A stretch of DNA of 64,000 bases from JAUWGC01 sp963753055 (GTDB lineage Bacteria; Bacteroidota; Bacteroidia; Bacteroidales; B18-G4): the NCBI GenBank assembly GCA_963753055.1, contig CAVWAP010000004.1, positions 620,001-684,000 on the forward strand. Reading direction: 5' to 3'. The notes beneath the pieces are model-generated. The model was not told the origin of the DNA, made no database searches, and worked only from the letters and a program-made list of their open reading frames with translations. Of the stretch, positions 35,160 to 43,395 are shown piece after piece. Numbering within the stretch: position 1 is the first letter of the stretch; each line of letters starts with the position of its first letter. The translations under genes were made by a program, and so were the position numbers.

Positions 35160-36467
35160 TTATTTATTGATTCCGGCAATTTCTTCCAGCATGTCCGTAG
35201 TAAGTGATTTTGGCCTTTCCAACGGATACATTAGAGCCCTGTCCCAGATTACATTAGCACAAATACCTATTGCACGGCCAATGCCAAATAATACTGTATA
35301 AAAGTCATATTCCCTGACACCATAATGCCATTGGATTACTCCGGATTGTGCATCCACATTTGGCCATGGGTTCTTTGCTTTACCATGTTGCTGCAGGATA
35401 GGGGGAACTATCTTGTAGAGCATATCTACATATTTGAAGATCTTATCATCTTTTATATGTTCCAACGAGAACTCTCGTTGCAGAGTGTATCTTGGATCAG
35501 TCTTGCGGAGTACAGCGTGCCCGTATCCGGGAATAACCAGGCCTGAGTTCAAAGTATCCCAAACATATTGTGTAAGCTCTTCTTCCGTTGGCTCATCACC
35601 TCCGAGGCGGTCCATCAATTCATGTAACCACATTAATACACCTTGGTTAGCAAGACCGTGCAGGGGTCCTGCAAGGCCATTTACCATTGCTGAGATGGAA
35701 AGGTAAATATCAGATAATGAGCTTGCAACAAGGTGTCCTGTATGGGCACTCACATTACCACTCTCATGGTCACTATGAATAATGAAGTGCATTCTTGAAA
35801 CATCATCATAAGGCTTTTCCTTGCCCATCATGAATGCAAAGTTTCCACCCATATCCAGATTTGGATTGGACTGGATCCGTTTACCATCCCTGTATAATTT
35901 GGCGTAGATGTAAGTTGCAAGCTCAGGTAGCTTGGCCAGGAGGTTCAGAGAATCCTCATACATAGGTTCCCAGAGGTCTTGCTTGTTGATGCCCGCCTCA
36001 TATTTTTTCTTGAAAAAAGACTCCCTGTGCATACTCAAAATGGCAGAAGAAAATATTGCCATGGGGTGGCTGCAACATGGATACGCATCGATTACTTCAT
36101 ATACATAGCGTGGGAGTATCCTCCTCTTACTGAATTCATCTACCAGGTCTTCTGTTTCCTTCAGAGTTGGAATCTCACCGGTTAGCAAAAGGTGAAGTAA
36201 TCCTTCCACATAAGGCATCTTACTCTTTTTAGGCTTAGGCAGTTTTTCAAAGACCTCATAAAGTTTATATCCTCTGTACCTTATTCCTTCTTCCGGGTCG
36301 AGGTACGAAATATCTGTTACCAGGGATTTTAAGCCTCTCATACCCCCAATGATCTTTCCAATAGTTACTTCATCTACAACAACATCACTATATTCCTCCA
36401 TTAACTTCTTGGTCCGGGGTCTCCATTCCTGGATTTTATCATTCAATTTTTCTTTTAGGCTAGCCAT
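35160..36467 (-). CDS. gltA: Citrate synthase
   Basis: This enzyme condenses oxaloacetate and acetyl-CoA to citrate. The 435-residue protein contains the catalytic motifs GPLHGLANQGVLMWL (His) and GYGHAVLRKTDPR (His, with Asp of DAQSG further on). There is no signal peptide. It follows icd with 27 bases between them on the minus strand, so the two TCA-cycle genes form an operon, icd first. It ends convergently, 14 bases from the second DUF5723 gene. Confidence 0.95.
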   Translation of the reverse strand: MASLKEKLNDKIQEWRPRTKKLMEEYSDVVVDEVTIGKIIGGMRGLKSLVTDISYLDPEEGIRYRGYKLYEVFEKLPKPKKSKMPYVEGLLHLLLTGEIPTLKETEDLVDEFSKRRILPRYVYEVIDAYPCCSHPMAIFSSAILSMHRESFFKKKYEAGINKQDLWEPMYEDSLNLLAKLPELATYIYAKLYRDGKRIQSNPNLDMGGNFAFMMGKEKPYDDVSRMHFIIHSDHESGNVSAHTGHLVASSLSDIYLSISAMVNGLAGPLHGLANQGVLMWLHELMDRLGGDEPTEEELTQYVWDTLNSGLVIPGYGHAVLRKTDPRYTLQREFSLEHIKDDKIFKYVDMLYKIVPPILQQHGKAKNPWPNVDAQSGVIQWHYGVREYDFYTVLFGIGRAIGICANVIWDRALMYPLERPKSLTTDMLEEIAGINK

Positions 36468-36494
36468 CTTTTTCCTATTTCATGATTTTATTTT

Positions 36495-37862
36495 TTACAT
36501 ATTTTCTATGATTGCATCGCTAAATTCAGAACATTTCAGCAATGTTGCACCTTCCATCATTCGATGATAATCATATGTTACTCTTTTTTGGGCAATAGTG
36601 TTTACTATACCTTCCCATATCAGATCATGCACCTCTTTCCATCCCATATACTTGAACATCATTGCCCCTGACAAGATAACTGAACCAGGGTTGACCTTAT
36701 CCAAACCTGCGTATTTTGGAGCAGTTCCATGTGTAGCTTCAAAAATGGCATGACCGGTTTCATAATTGATATTTGCACCGGGAGCTATTCCAATTCCTCC
36801 CACTTGTGCTGCCAGGGCATCTGAAAGGTAATCTCCATTCAGGTTCATGGTGGCAACAACCTCGAATTCACTGGCCCTGGTCAAAACCTGTTGAAGCGTA
36901 ATATCTGCAATAGCATCCTTGATCATCAGTTTATTCTTCCACTGACCGGATCCATGTGTTGGATTAAGCTTTAACGCTTCTTCTACTTCAGATAATATTT
37001 CTTGCTTTTGCTTATCAGTCATAAGGTTATAACCTGGTTCAATCATCATGCCATTTTCTTCTACCGAAAGCTCTGCATTTCTGTCTTTATTGTCAAGGAT
37101 CCAACTTTCCCGCTGTGTGACTATCTCATTGCGAAAATCATTAATGCCAACCTCGTAACCCCAGTTCTTAAAAGCACCTTCGGTAAACTTCATAATGTTT
37201 CCTTTATGCACCAGGGTTAATGACTTCCTTCCTTCAATAAGGGCATATTGGATCGCTGCTTTTACCAATCGGGTGGTCCCTTCCCTGGAAATTGGTTTGA
37301 TCCCGATACCAGATGATTTTGGGAAGCGGATATTTTTAACACCCATCTCATCCTCAATAAACTGAATGACCTTTTTAACCTCGGCACTACCCTCAGCCCA
37401 TTCAATACCTGCATAAATATCTTCTGTGTTTTCCCTGAATATAACCATATCAACATCTTCCGGTTTCTTGACTGGGGAAGGAACGCCAGTGATGTACTTC
37501 ACCGGTCTTAGGCATACATATAAATCCAGAATTTGTCTCAATGCTACATTCAGTGACCTGATACCTCCTCCCACCGGTGTTGTCAAAGGTCCCTTGATGC
37601 CAACAAGGTATTCATTGAAGGCATCAATAGTATCCTGTGGAAGCCATTCTCCAAATTTGTTGAATGAATTTTCCCCAGCAAATACTTCTTTCCAAATGAC
37701 TTTTCTTTTGCCATTGTAAGCTTTCTCAACAGCTGAGTCAAACACTCGAATAGATGCGGCCCAGATGTCAGGCCCGGTACCATCACCTTCAATAAATGGT
37801 ATAATCGGATAGTCAGGTACAATCAAATTTCCTTCTGAGATGTGTATTTTCTCACCACTCAT
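36495..37862 (-). CDS. icd: Isocitrate dehydrogenase (NADP-type)
   Basis: This enzyme oxidises isocitrate to 2-oxoglutarate. The 455-residue protein is of the E. coli Icd type: FIEGDGTGPDIW, the substrate loop KGPLTTPVGGGIRSLNVALRQ with the regulatory Ser, YVCLRPVKY, MNLNGDYLSDALAAQVGG and the HGTAPKYAG segment near the NADP site. The phosphorylatable Ser in GGGIRSLN is kept, but no AceK is in the window. It is transcribed ahead of gltA. Confidence 0.94.
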   Translation of the reverse strand: MSGEKIHISEGNLIVPDYPIIPFIEGDGTGPDIWAASIRVFDSAVEKAYNGKRKVIWKEVFAGENSFNKFGEWLPQDTIDAFNEYLVGIKGPLTTPVGGGIRSLNVALRQILDLYVCLRPVKYITGVPSPVKKPEDVDMVIFRENTEDIYAGIEWAEGSAEVKKVIQFIEDEMGVKNIRFPKSSGIGIKPISREGTTRLVKAAIQYALIEGRKSLTLVHKGNIMKFTEGAFKNWGYEVGINDFRNEIVTQRESWILDNKDRNAELSVEENGMMIEPGYNLMTDKQKQEILSEVEEALKLNPTHGSGQWKNKLMIKDAIADITLQQVLTRASEFEVVATMNLNGDYLSDALAAQVGGIGIAPGANINYETGHAIFEATHGTAPKYAGLDKVNPGSVILSGAMMFKYMGWKEVHDLIWEGIVNTIAQKRVTYDYHRMMEGATLLKCSEFSDAIIENM

Positions 37863-38029
37863 ATATTAGATAAATTAACTTGGTTTGTGAATTGAAAATG
37901 AATTGGTAAATGTAACCAAAATTTATGATTTTTCAAGGGCTTGCAAAGCAATTTATTGAAAAATCTAAATAATAACATGTAAACAATACGATTGGTTACT
38001 TGTTCAATTCTTCAAACGAAAACGTTAAC

Positions 38030-38437
38030 ATGGAATCTAATGTGCAACACATTATTATTTTCGATGGATATTGCAACCTTTGCACTAATACTGTAAGTTT
38101 TATAATCAAACTGGACAGGCGTAAAATATTCCAGTTTGCAAGCCTACAGTCTGTTTTTGCAGAACAGCTGCTGCAAAAAGAAAACTTATCTTCCATTCAA
38201 GCAGACAGCATCGTTTATTTTGAAAAAGGAAAGGTTTACTATAAATCTGAAGCCGTATTAAGGATTACGCGCAAGCTTGGAGGAGTAATGCTGGTTCTTC
38301 AGATTGGATATCTTCTGCCCGGGAAATGGCGCGACGGCCTGTACGATTTTATCGCTCGCAACAGGTATAAATGGTTTGGAAAAAAAGATCAATGTGCCCT
38401 GCCGGATCAAAAAATAAGTGACAGATTTAAAAATTGA
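38030..38437 (+). CDS. DCC family thiol-disulfide oxidoreductase (DUF393)
   Basis: This is a small thioredoxin-like protein of 135 residues with the family signature FDGYCNLCTNTVSFII, giving a CxxC redox pair at Cys15 and Cys18 of the chosen start. I use the ATG at 38030. The frame is open back to a TTG at 38000, which would add ten poorly conserved residues. The C-terminal LLPGKWRDGLYDFIARNRYKWFG is typical of the family. No signal peptide. The physiological partner is unknown. Confidence 0.85.
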   Translation: MESNVQHIIIFDGYCNLCTNTVSFIIKLDRRKIFQFASLQSVFAEQLLQKENLSSIQADSIVYFEKGKVYYKSEAVLRITRKLGGVMLVLQIGYLLPGKWRDGLYDFIARNRYKWFGKKDQCALPDQKISDRFKN

Positions 38438-38474
38438 ATATGCTTACATATTATACTTTCACATGTTTTTCTTA

Positions 38475-38482
38475 TATATTTG
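38475..38482 (+). promoter_or_regulatory. -7 promoter box (TATATTTG) for the PspC gene
   Basis: It is a perfect TAnnTTTG match, 15 bases before the ATG at 38498. Confidence 0.5.
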
Positions 38483-38497
38483 TATAGGAAATAGATT

Positions 38498-38947
38498 ATG
38501 GGAAATAAAAATGGATTATACAGAAGCCGCACAGATGCTGTTATTGGCGGTGTAGCAGGTGGTATCGCAAAAGCACTTAACATAGATGCATTCATAGTCA
38601 GGTTGTTGTTTATTCTTATGGCCCTTTGGGGCGGAGGGATTGTTCTCTATGTTATTTTATGGATAGCATTGCCACTTGATGATGAGTCATTTAATAATAT
38701 TAATCAAGCGAATATGGAAAAGGAAAATAATGCCCAGGATTCAAAGGATCCGCAACATGAAATGTGGCATAAAGGGAAAAATGATGGCAGCCTTATCGCT
38801 GGCCTGATATTAATTTCATTAGGAGCAATCTTTTTGATCGTGCGATTTATTCCACGTATCGATTTTGGTGATCTCTGGCCTATTATTCTGATTGTTGCTG
38901 GAATTGCACTCCTGCGAAGCAGTTATATCAAACCAAAAAAGAATTAA
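38498..38947 (+). CDS. PspC domain membrane protein
   Basis: This is a 149-residue inner-membrane protein. The N-terminal PspC domain (residues 5-60) has YRSRTDAVIGGVAGGIAKALNID and a membrane helix ending in LWIALPLDD. After a charged linker of about 40 residues come two more hydrophobic segments (SLIAGLILISLGAIFLIVRF, WPIILIVAGIALL) like the DUF5668 hairpin found in the next protein. PspC proteins take part in envelope-stress sensing. The stop is two bases before the next start, so the pair is cotranscribed. Confidence 0.88.
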   Translation: MGNKNGLYRSRTDAVIGGVAGGIAKALNIDAFIVRLLFILMALWGGGIVLYVILWIALPLDDESFNNINQANMEKENNAQDSKDPQHEMWHKGKNDGSLIAGLILISLGAIFLIVRFIPRIDFGDLWPIILIVAGIALLRSSYIKPKKN

Positions 38948-38949
38948 AT

Positions 38950-39864
38950 ATGAAAAGCAGAAATGTTTTCTGGGGAGTCATCCTGGTTGTGGTTGGCATC
39001 CTGTTCTTCCTGAGGAACTTTGATATATTGTTTTTTACATGGAGGGACATTTTTCATTTATGGCCACTGGTCCTGATACTGATCGGTATCGCAGTGCTCC
39101 CAATCAAGACGACCATGAAGCTGATCCTTAGTGCCGTGGCAATTATAGTCACGGTAATTATCATCAATTTCAGCCCGGGCTACTGGCACTCAAGTTCATG
39201 GTTCAGGTGGAATGGCTGGAAGGACTCGGGCATGGCAAAGAATTGGTCTTCACAAAAATTCAGTGAACCATTTAACAAGAATACAGAAATAGCAAAGCTT
39301 GAATTTGAAGCTGTAGCCGGTTCATTTGAAATATCTGGATACACTGATGAGCTTTTTAAGTTTGAAAAAGAAGGGAATCTTGGCCCTTATGAGTCCATAA
39401 TTGAATTTGGTGATAATGAGGTAAAGGTAAATATTGGATTGAAAGGATCAACAATAAGATCTGGGAATATCACGAATACGGTTGAATTTAGCCTCAATGC
39501 AAATCCTTTATGGGACCTTGATCTGAATATCGGAGCAGCAAAGGTGGATGCAGACTTGAGCAAATACCTGGTGCGCGAAGTTAAAGTCGATGGCGGAGCC
39601 GCTGCCATTGAGTTGAAGTTTGGGGATAGGTGCGATAACACTATTGTTAAAATTAATACCGGGGCTTCTTCAATCAAGATATATATACCTGAAAATATCG
39701 CCTGTGAGATTGACACCGATACCTTCCTGTCAAGCAAGAGCCTGGATGGTTTCAATAAGGTAGGGAAGGATATGTATGTTTCAGAAAACTTTGCTGATTG
39801 TGAGAAAAATATTTCAATAGAGATTGATTCTGCAATATCAAGTTTTAAGGTTATCCGATATTAA
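38950..39864 (+). CDS. DUF5668/LiaF-like membrane protein
   Basis: This is a 304-residue protein with two or three N-terminal transmembrane helices (FWGVILVVVGILFFL, WPLVLILIGIAVLPI, LILSAVAIIVTVIII) and an outer C-terminal domain of repetitive short beta strands (about 120-304) with the layout of LiaF/toast-rack domains. It shares the hairpin with the PspC protein just upstream and is cotranscribed with it. In Firmicutes LiaF-like proteins regulate envelope-stress kinases. Here the role is inferred as envelope homeostasis. Confidence 0.8.
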   Translation: MKSRNVFWGVILVVVGILFFLRNFDILFFTWRDIFHLWPLVLILIGIAVLPIKTTMKLILSAVAIIVTVIIINFSPGYWHSSSWFRWNGWKDSGMAKNWSSQKFSEPFNKNTEIAKLEFEAVAGSFEISGYTDELFKFEKEGNLGPYESIIEFGDNEVKVNIGLKGSTIRSGNITNTVEFSLNANPLWDLDLNIGAAKVDADLSKYLVREVKVDGGAAAIELKFGDRCDNTIVKINTGASSIKIYIPENIACEIDTDTFLSSKSLDGFNKVGKDMYVSENFADCEKNISIEIDSAISSFKVIRY

Positions 39865-40035
39865 GCTCTTCTCGTTGAACCTCATCTGGTTTTTCTTTAT
39901 ATAAAGAACTTGCCGTTAACTTAATAGCTGCTACCGTATCCTGATTTCATGTTGTTTATTTTATAACAGTTAAGTAATTTCAGACTTCATTTTGCAATAA
40001 ATAAGATTACTTTTACAATTAGCACCAGGCCATTC

Positions 40036-41034
40036 ATGAAAAAAGTAACACAAATAATATTAGTCCTCATATTATTTTCAAGTGCTTGCGAGAAGATTGA
40101 CCTTAAGGCCCCTTACGAAGAAATTCCTGTTGTTTATTGCATATTAAACCAGAAAGATACCACTCATTATGTGAGGATCAACAGGATGTTTTATTGTGAT
40201 GATGCATATGAATACATGCATGTTGAAGATTCCGTGACCTATCCTTTTGGAGAGTGGGAGGTGAGCCTTGAGCAATGGAGGGATAGCCTGATGGTCGGCG
40301 ATCCAATACAGTTTGAACCTACATTGGAGATTGTTAAGGAAGAGGGGAATTTCCCAACAGGAAACAATGTTATTTACAAGTCGAATCAGCCACTTCTTAC
40401 CAAATGTAAATATGTGCTAAAGTGCAGGAATAAAGAATCAGCCCTGGAATTGAAATCTTCAATAACCTCACTTGGCAAGTATAATAGTATCACAGTTTTT
40501 GATGATAGCAGGGCCTATTATTCACCAGGCTATTTTCAGGAAATTATTGTTTATCATAGTTCCTTGTACCATCCCCTCTATGATCAAAAGATAGTACGCT
40601 TCTTGTATACCGAAATTAAGGATAATGTAAAGCACTATAATTATGTTGATTGGTTTCCCAGGCAAAATCCCTTGTTTATTGCTCCTCTGAAAGATGATAG
40701 CCTGGATGCTCAGTTACCTGAAGAATATTTCCGGTACCTGTCTGAATGCATTCCTATCGATCCGGATGTAAAAAGGCAAGCGATCGGGGTTGACCATATG
40801 TTTACGATAGCCAATGAAGAGCTTTTCCAATATATCAATCTTTACAATAATGAAGATATATACTTTTTTATACCGGATTTTACTAATATTGAGAATGGTA
40901 GAGGTATTTTTTCATGCCGGTACCATTATACCTACTTTGGTAAACAGTTAAAAGGTGAAACGATTGATACAATTTCTTATGGAAAGTACTTAAAAAATCA
41001 TAAATTTGCAGATTCTAATGGCAATTGGCACTAA
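40036..41034 (+). CDS. DUF4249 family lipoprotein
   Basis: This is a 332-residue lipoprotein with lipobox SSAC (Cys near residue 18) followed by EKIDLKAPYEEIPVVYCILNQ, the standard start of DUF4249. Such proteins are encoded with a TonB-dependent receptor in Bacteroidota and are thought to sit on the receptor as a surface partner, much as SusD does. Here the receptor gene follows at once: the true receptor ATG (41066) lies 32 bases after this stop. Confidence 0.85.
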   Translation: MKKVTQIILVLILFSSACEKIDLKAPYEEIPVVYCILNQKDTTHYVRINRMFYCDDAYEYMHVEDSVTYPFGEWEVSLEQWRDSLMVGDPIQFEPTLEIVKEEGNFPTGNNVIYKSNQPLLTKCKYVLKCRNKESALELKSSITSLGKYNSITVFDDSRAYYSPGYFQEIIVYHSSLYHPLYDQKIVRFLYTEIKDNVKHYNYVDWFPRQNPLFIAPLKDDSLDAQLPEEYFRYLSECIPIDPDVKRQAIGVDHMFTIANEELFQYINLYNNEDIYFFIPDFTNIENGRGIFSCRYHYTYFGKQLKGETIDTISYGKYLKNHKFADSNGNWH

Positions 41035-41065
41035 ACTAAATTATTTGTCTTACTCATTGATAGAT

Positions 41066-43372
41066 ATGAACAGCCGTAAATCACTTCGCGTATTAATATT
41101 TTTCAGCCTTCTTTTTTGCTTTGTGTTACAAAGCGCTTATTCTCAGCATGGCGCAATCAGAGGCTTTATTTATGAACAGGAATCAGGTGAACCAGTAATA
41201 TTTACCAATGTATATTTATTAGGAACAACTTATGGTTCGGCCTCCGATGTCAATGGCTTTTATACGATTTCAAAAGTCCCCGTTGGGGATTATACCCTTA
41301 TGGTGACTTACCTGGGGTATGATTCTTTGAGTATGCCGATTACAATTGAAGAAGATGATATCATCAATAAAAACCTTTTTTTAACTAAATCCTCAGTACA
41401 GCTAAATGCAGTAAAAATTTCAGCTGAAAGGCAGGCAGCAAAGACCGATGTTAAAGCTTCAGTTATTAATATCACACCAAAGCAGATAACGGAATTGCCT
41501 ACAATAGGCGGTATCCCTGACATTGCACAGTACCTCCAGGTGCTGCCAGGTGTTGTATTTACCGGTGATCAGGGGGGACAGCTATATATCAGGGGTGGGA
41601 CACCAATTCAAAATAAAACCCTTTTGGACGGGATGGTCATTTACCAGCCTTTTCACTCCATTGGACTTTATTCAGTTTTTGATACAGACATCCTGCGAAA
41701 TGCAGATGTTTATACAGCAGGATTTAATGCAGAACATGGCGACAGGCTTTCATCCGTTTTGGACATTACAACCCGTGATGGTAATAAAAAGAGACTTGCA
41801 GGAAAAGTATCAGCCAGCACTATTGGAGCAAAATTATTACTGGAGGGACCAATTTCCAAACAGAAAGACCCAACAAGAGGTAGTTCCTCCTTCCTTATAT
41901 CTGCCCGGACATCATACCTTGAACAGTCATCTAAGGTCTTCTATAAGTACATTGATGAAGACGGGTTGCCATTTAACTTTATGGACATTTATGGAAAGGT
42001 TTCAATCCATGGCGCTAATGGTAGTAAAATCAACTTTTTTGGGTTTAATTTTTCTGACAAGGTAAACCAGTATAAATCAATCGCCAGCTATGGTTGGGAT
42101 TCTTGGGGTGCTGGTGCTAACTTTGTTGTAATCCCGGGAAGATCCCCTGTATTGCTGGAGGGTCATTTTTCATATTCTGATTATAAAGTATCCATGGAAG
42201 ATGATGTGTTTCCTAACAGGGCAAGTGAAATCAATGGCTTCTCACTTGGCCTGAATTTCAGCTATTTCCTGGGAAAGAATACGCTGCAGTATGGCCTTGA
42301 ATTACAGGGATTCAAAACAGACTTGATATACGTGAATGCTGCCAATACAATTATTGACCCACCTGCTGAGTTCACTACTCAATTTGCAGCTTTCGTTAAA
42401 TATAAATGGGTCCTGAATAAATTTATCATCGAACCTGGTTTTCGTCTGCAATGGTACTCAACATTGTCGGAGGTATCCCCGGAGCCAAGAATCGCAATTA
42501 AGTACCTGGCAACAGACAGATTCAGGCTGAAACTAGCCGGTGGACTATATTCACAGGCAATTATCAGTGGTACATCAGACAGGGATGTAGTTAATCTCTT
42601 TTACGCCTTCATCTCTGGAATTGTAGATCATCCAAAGGATTTTGATGGAGAAGAGATCAAAAATGAGTATCAGAAATCCCAGCATATCGTCCTGGGAGCT
42701 GAGTTTGATATTGGAGATAACCTCAGGTTTAACCTGGAAGGGTATTATAAAAATTTCTCACAGCTTTTTAATATCAATCGGAATAAGATTTATAATACAG
42801 ACCCTGATTTTATTGTTGAAAAAGGTGATGCTGAAGGCATAGACCTGACAATTAAATATGACTACAAGAACTTCTACATCTGGACTGCCTATTCATTTGC
42901 CTTTGTAAACAGGTATTATGAAGCGTTAGATGGGACATTGACACACTATTACCCTCACTATGACAGAAGGCATAACCTGAATATCGTAGGAGTTTACAAG
43001 TTTGGCAACAACTTGAACTGGGAAACCAGTATTCGGTGGAATTTCGGTTCCGGATTACCATTTACACAAAACCAGGGATTCTACGAGCATATCAATTTCA
43101 GCAATGGTATTAATACAAACTATACCACAGCCAATGGAGACCTGGACCTTGTCCTCGCTGAACTGAACCAGGGGAGGTTGCCTAACTACATGCGACTGGA
43201 TGCCGACATAAAGAGAGTCTTTTACCTGAGCGAAAGGACAATCCTGGAGGCCAACTTCAGTATAACCAATATATTCAACAGGGAAAACGTATTTTATGTC
43301 AACCGCTATAGCAAGGAAGTGATTTATCAGCTGCCGATCATGCCCGCCCTGGGCCTTAGTTTGACATTTTAA
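41066..43372 (+). CDS. TonB-dependent receptor with carboxypeptidase-regulatory-like N-terminal domain
   Basis: This is an outer-membrane active-transport receptor of 768 residues. After the signal peptide (to about AYSQ) comes a carboxypeptidase D regulatory-like domain (HGAIRGFIYEQESGEPVIFTNVYL), then the plug (VLPGVVFTGDQGGQLYIRGGTPIQNKTLL) and a 22-strand barrel that ends in LPIMPALGLSLTF with the terminal Phe. I chose the ATG at 41066. The frame is open to 41006 but that segment precedes a complete signal peptide and overlaps the DUF4249 gene. It pairs with the DUF4249 lipoprotein upstream. There is no SusC-type TonB-box extension, and the ligand is unknown. Confidence 0.92.
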   Translation: MNSRKSLRVLIFFSLLFCFVLQSAYSQHGAIRGFIYEQESGEPVIFTNVYLLGTTYGSASDVNGFYTISKVPVGDYTLMVTYLGYDSLSMPITIEEDDIINKNLFLTKSSVQLNAVKISAERQAAKTDVKASVINITPKQITELPTIGGIPDIAQYLQVLPGVVFTGDQGGQLYIRGGTPIQNKTLLDGMVIYQPFHSIGLYSVFDTDILRNADVYTAGFNAEHGDRLSSVLDITTRDGNKKRLAGKVSASTIGAKLLLEGPISKQKDPTRGSSSFLISARTSYLEQSSKVFYKYIDEDGLPFNFMDIYGKVSIHGANGSKINFFGFNFSDKVNQYKSIASYGWDSWGAGANFVVIPGRSPVLLEGHFSYSDYKVSMEDDVFPNRASEINGFSLGLNFSYFLGKNTLQYGLELQGFKTDLIYVNAANTIIDPPAEFTTQFAAFVKYKWVLNKFIIEPGFRLQWYSTLSEVSPEPRIAIKYLATDRFRLKLAGGLYSQAIISGTSDRDVVNLFYAFISGIVDHPKDFDGEEIKNEYQKSQHIVLGAEFDIGDNLRFNLEGYYKNFSQLFNINRNKIYNTDPDFIVEKGDAEGIDLTIKYDYKNFYIWTAYSFAFVNRYYEALDGTLTHYYPHYDRRHNLNIVGVYKFGNNLNWETSIRWNFGSGLPFTQNQGFYEHINFSNGINTNYTTANGDLDLVLAELNQGRLPNYMRLDADIKRVFYLSERTILEANFSITNIFNRENVFYVNRYSKEVIYQLPIMPALGLSLTF

Positions 43373-43395
43373 CCGATATACAAATACTCCCAATT

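Noticed and set aside
41006..41065. N-terminal extension of the TonB receptor overlapping the DUF4249 gene
   Set aside because: The signal peptide is complete from the ATG at 41066, and the added 20 residues have no signal-like character.
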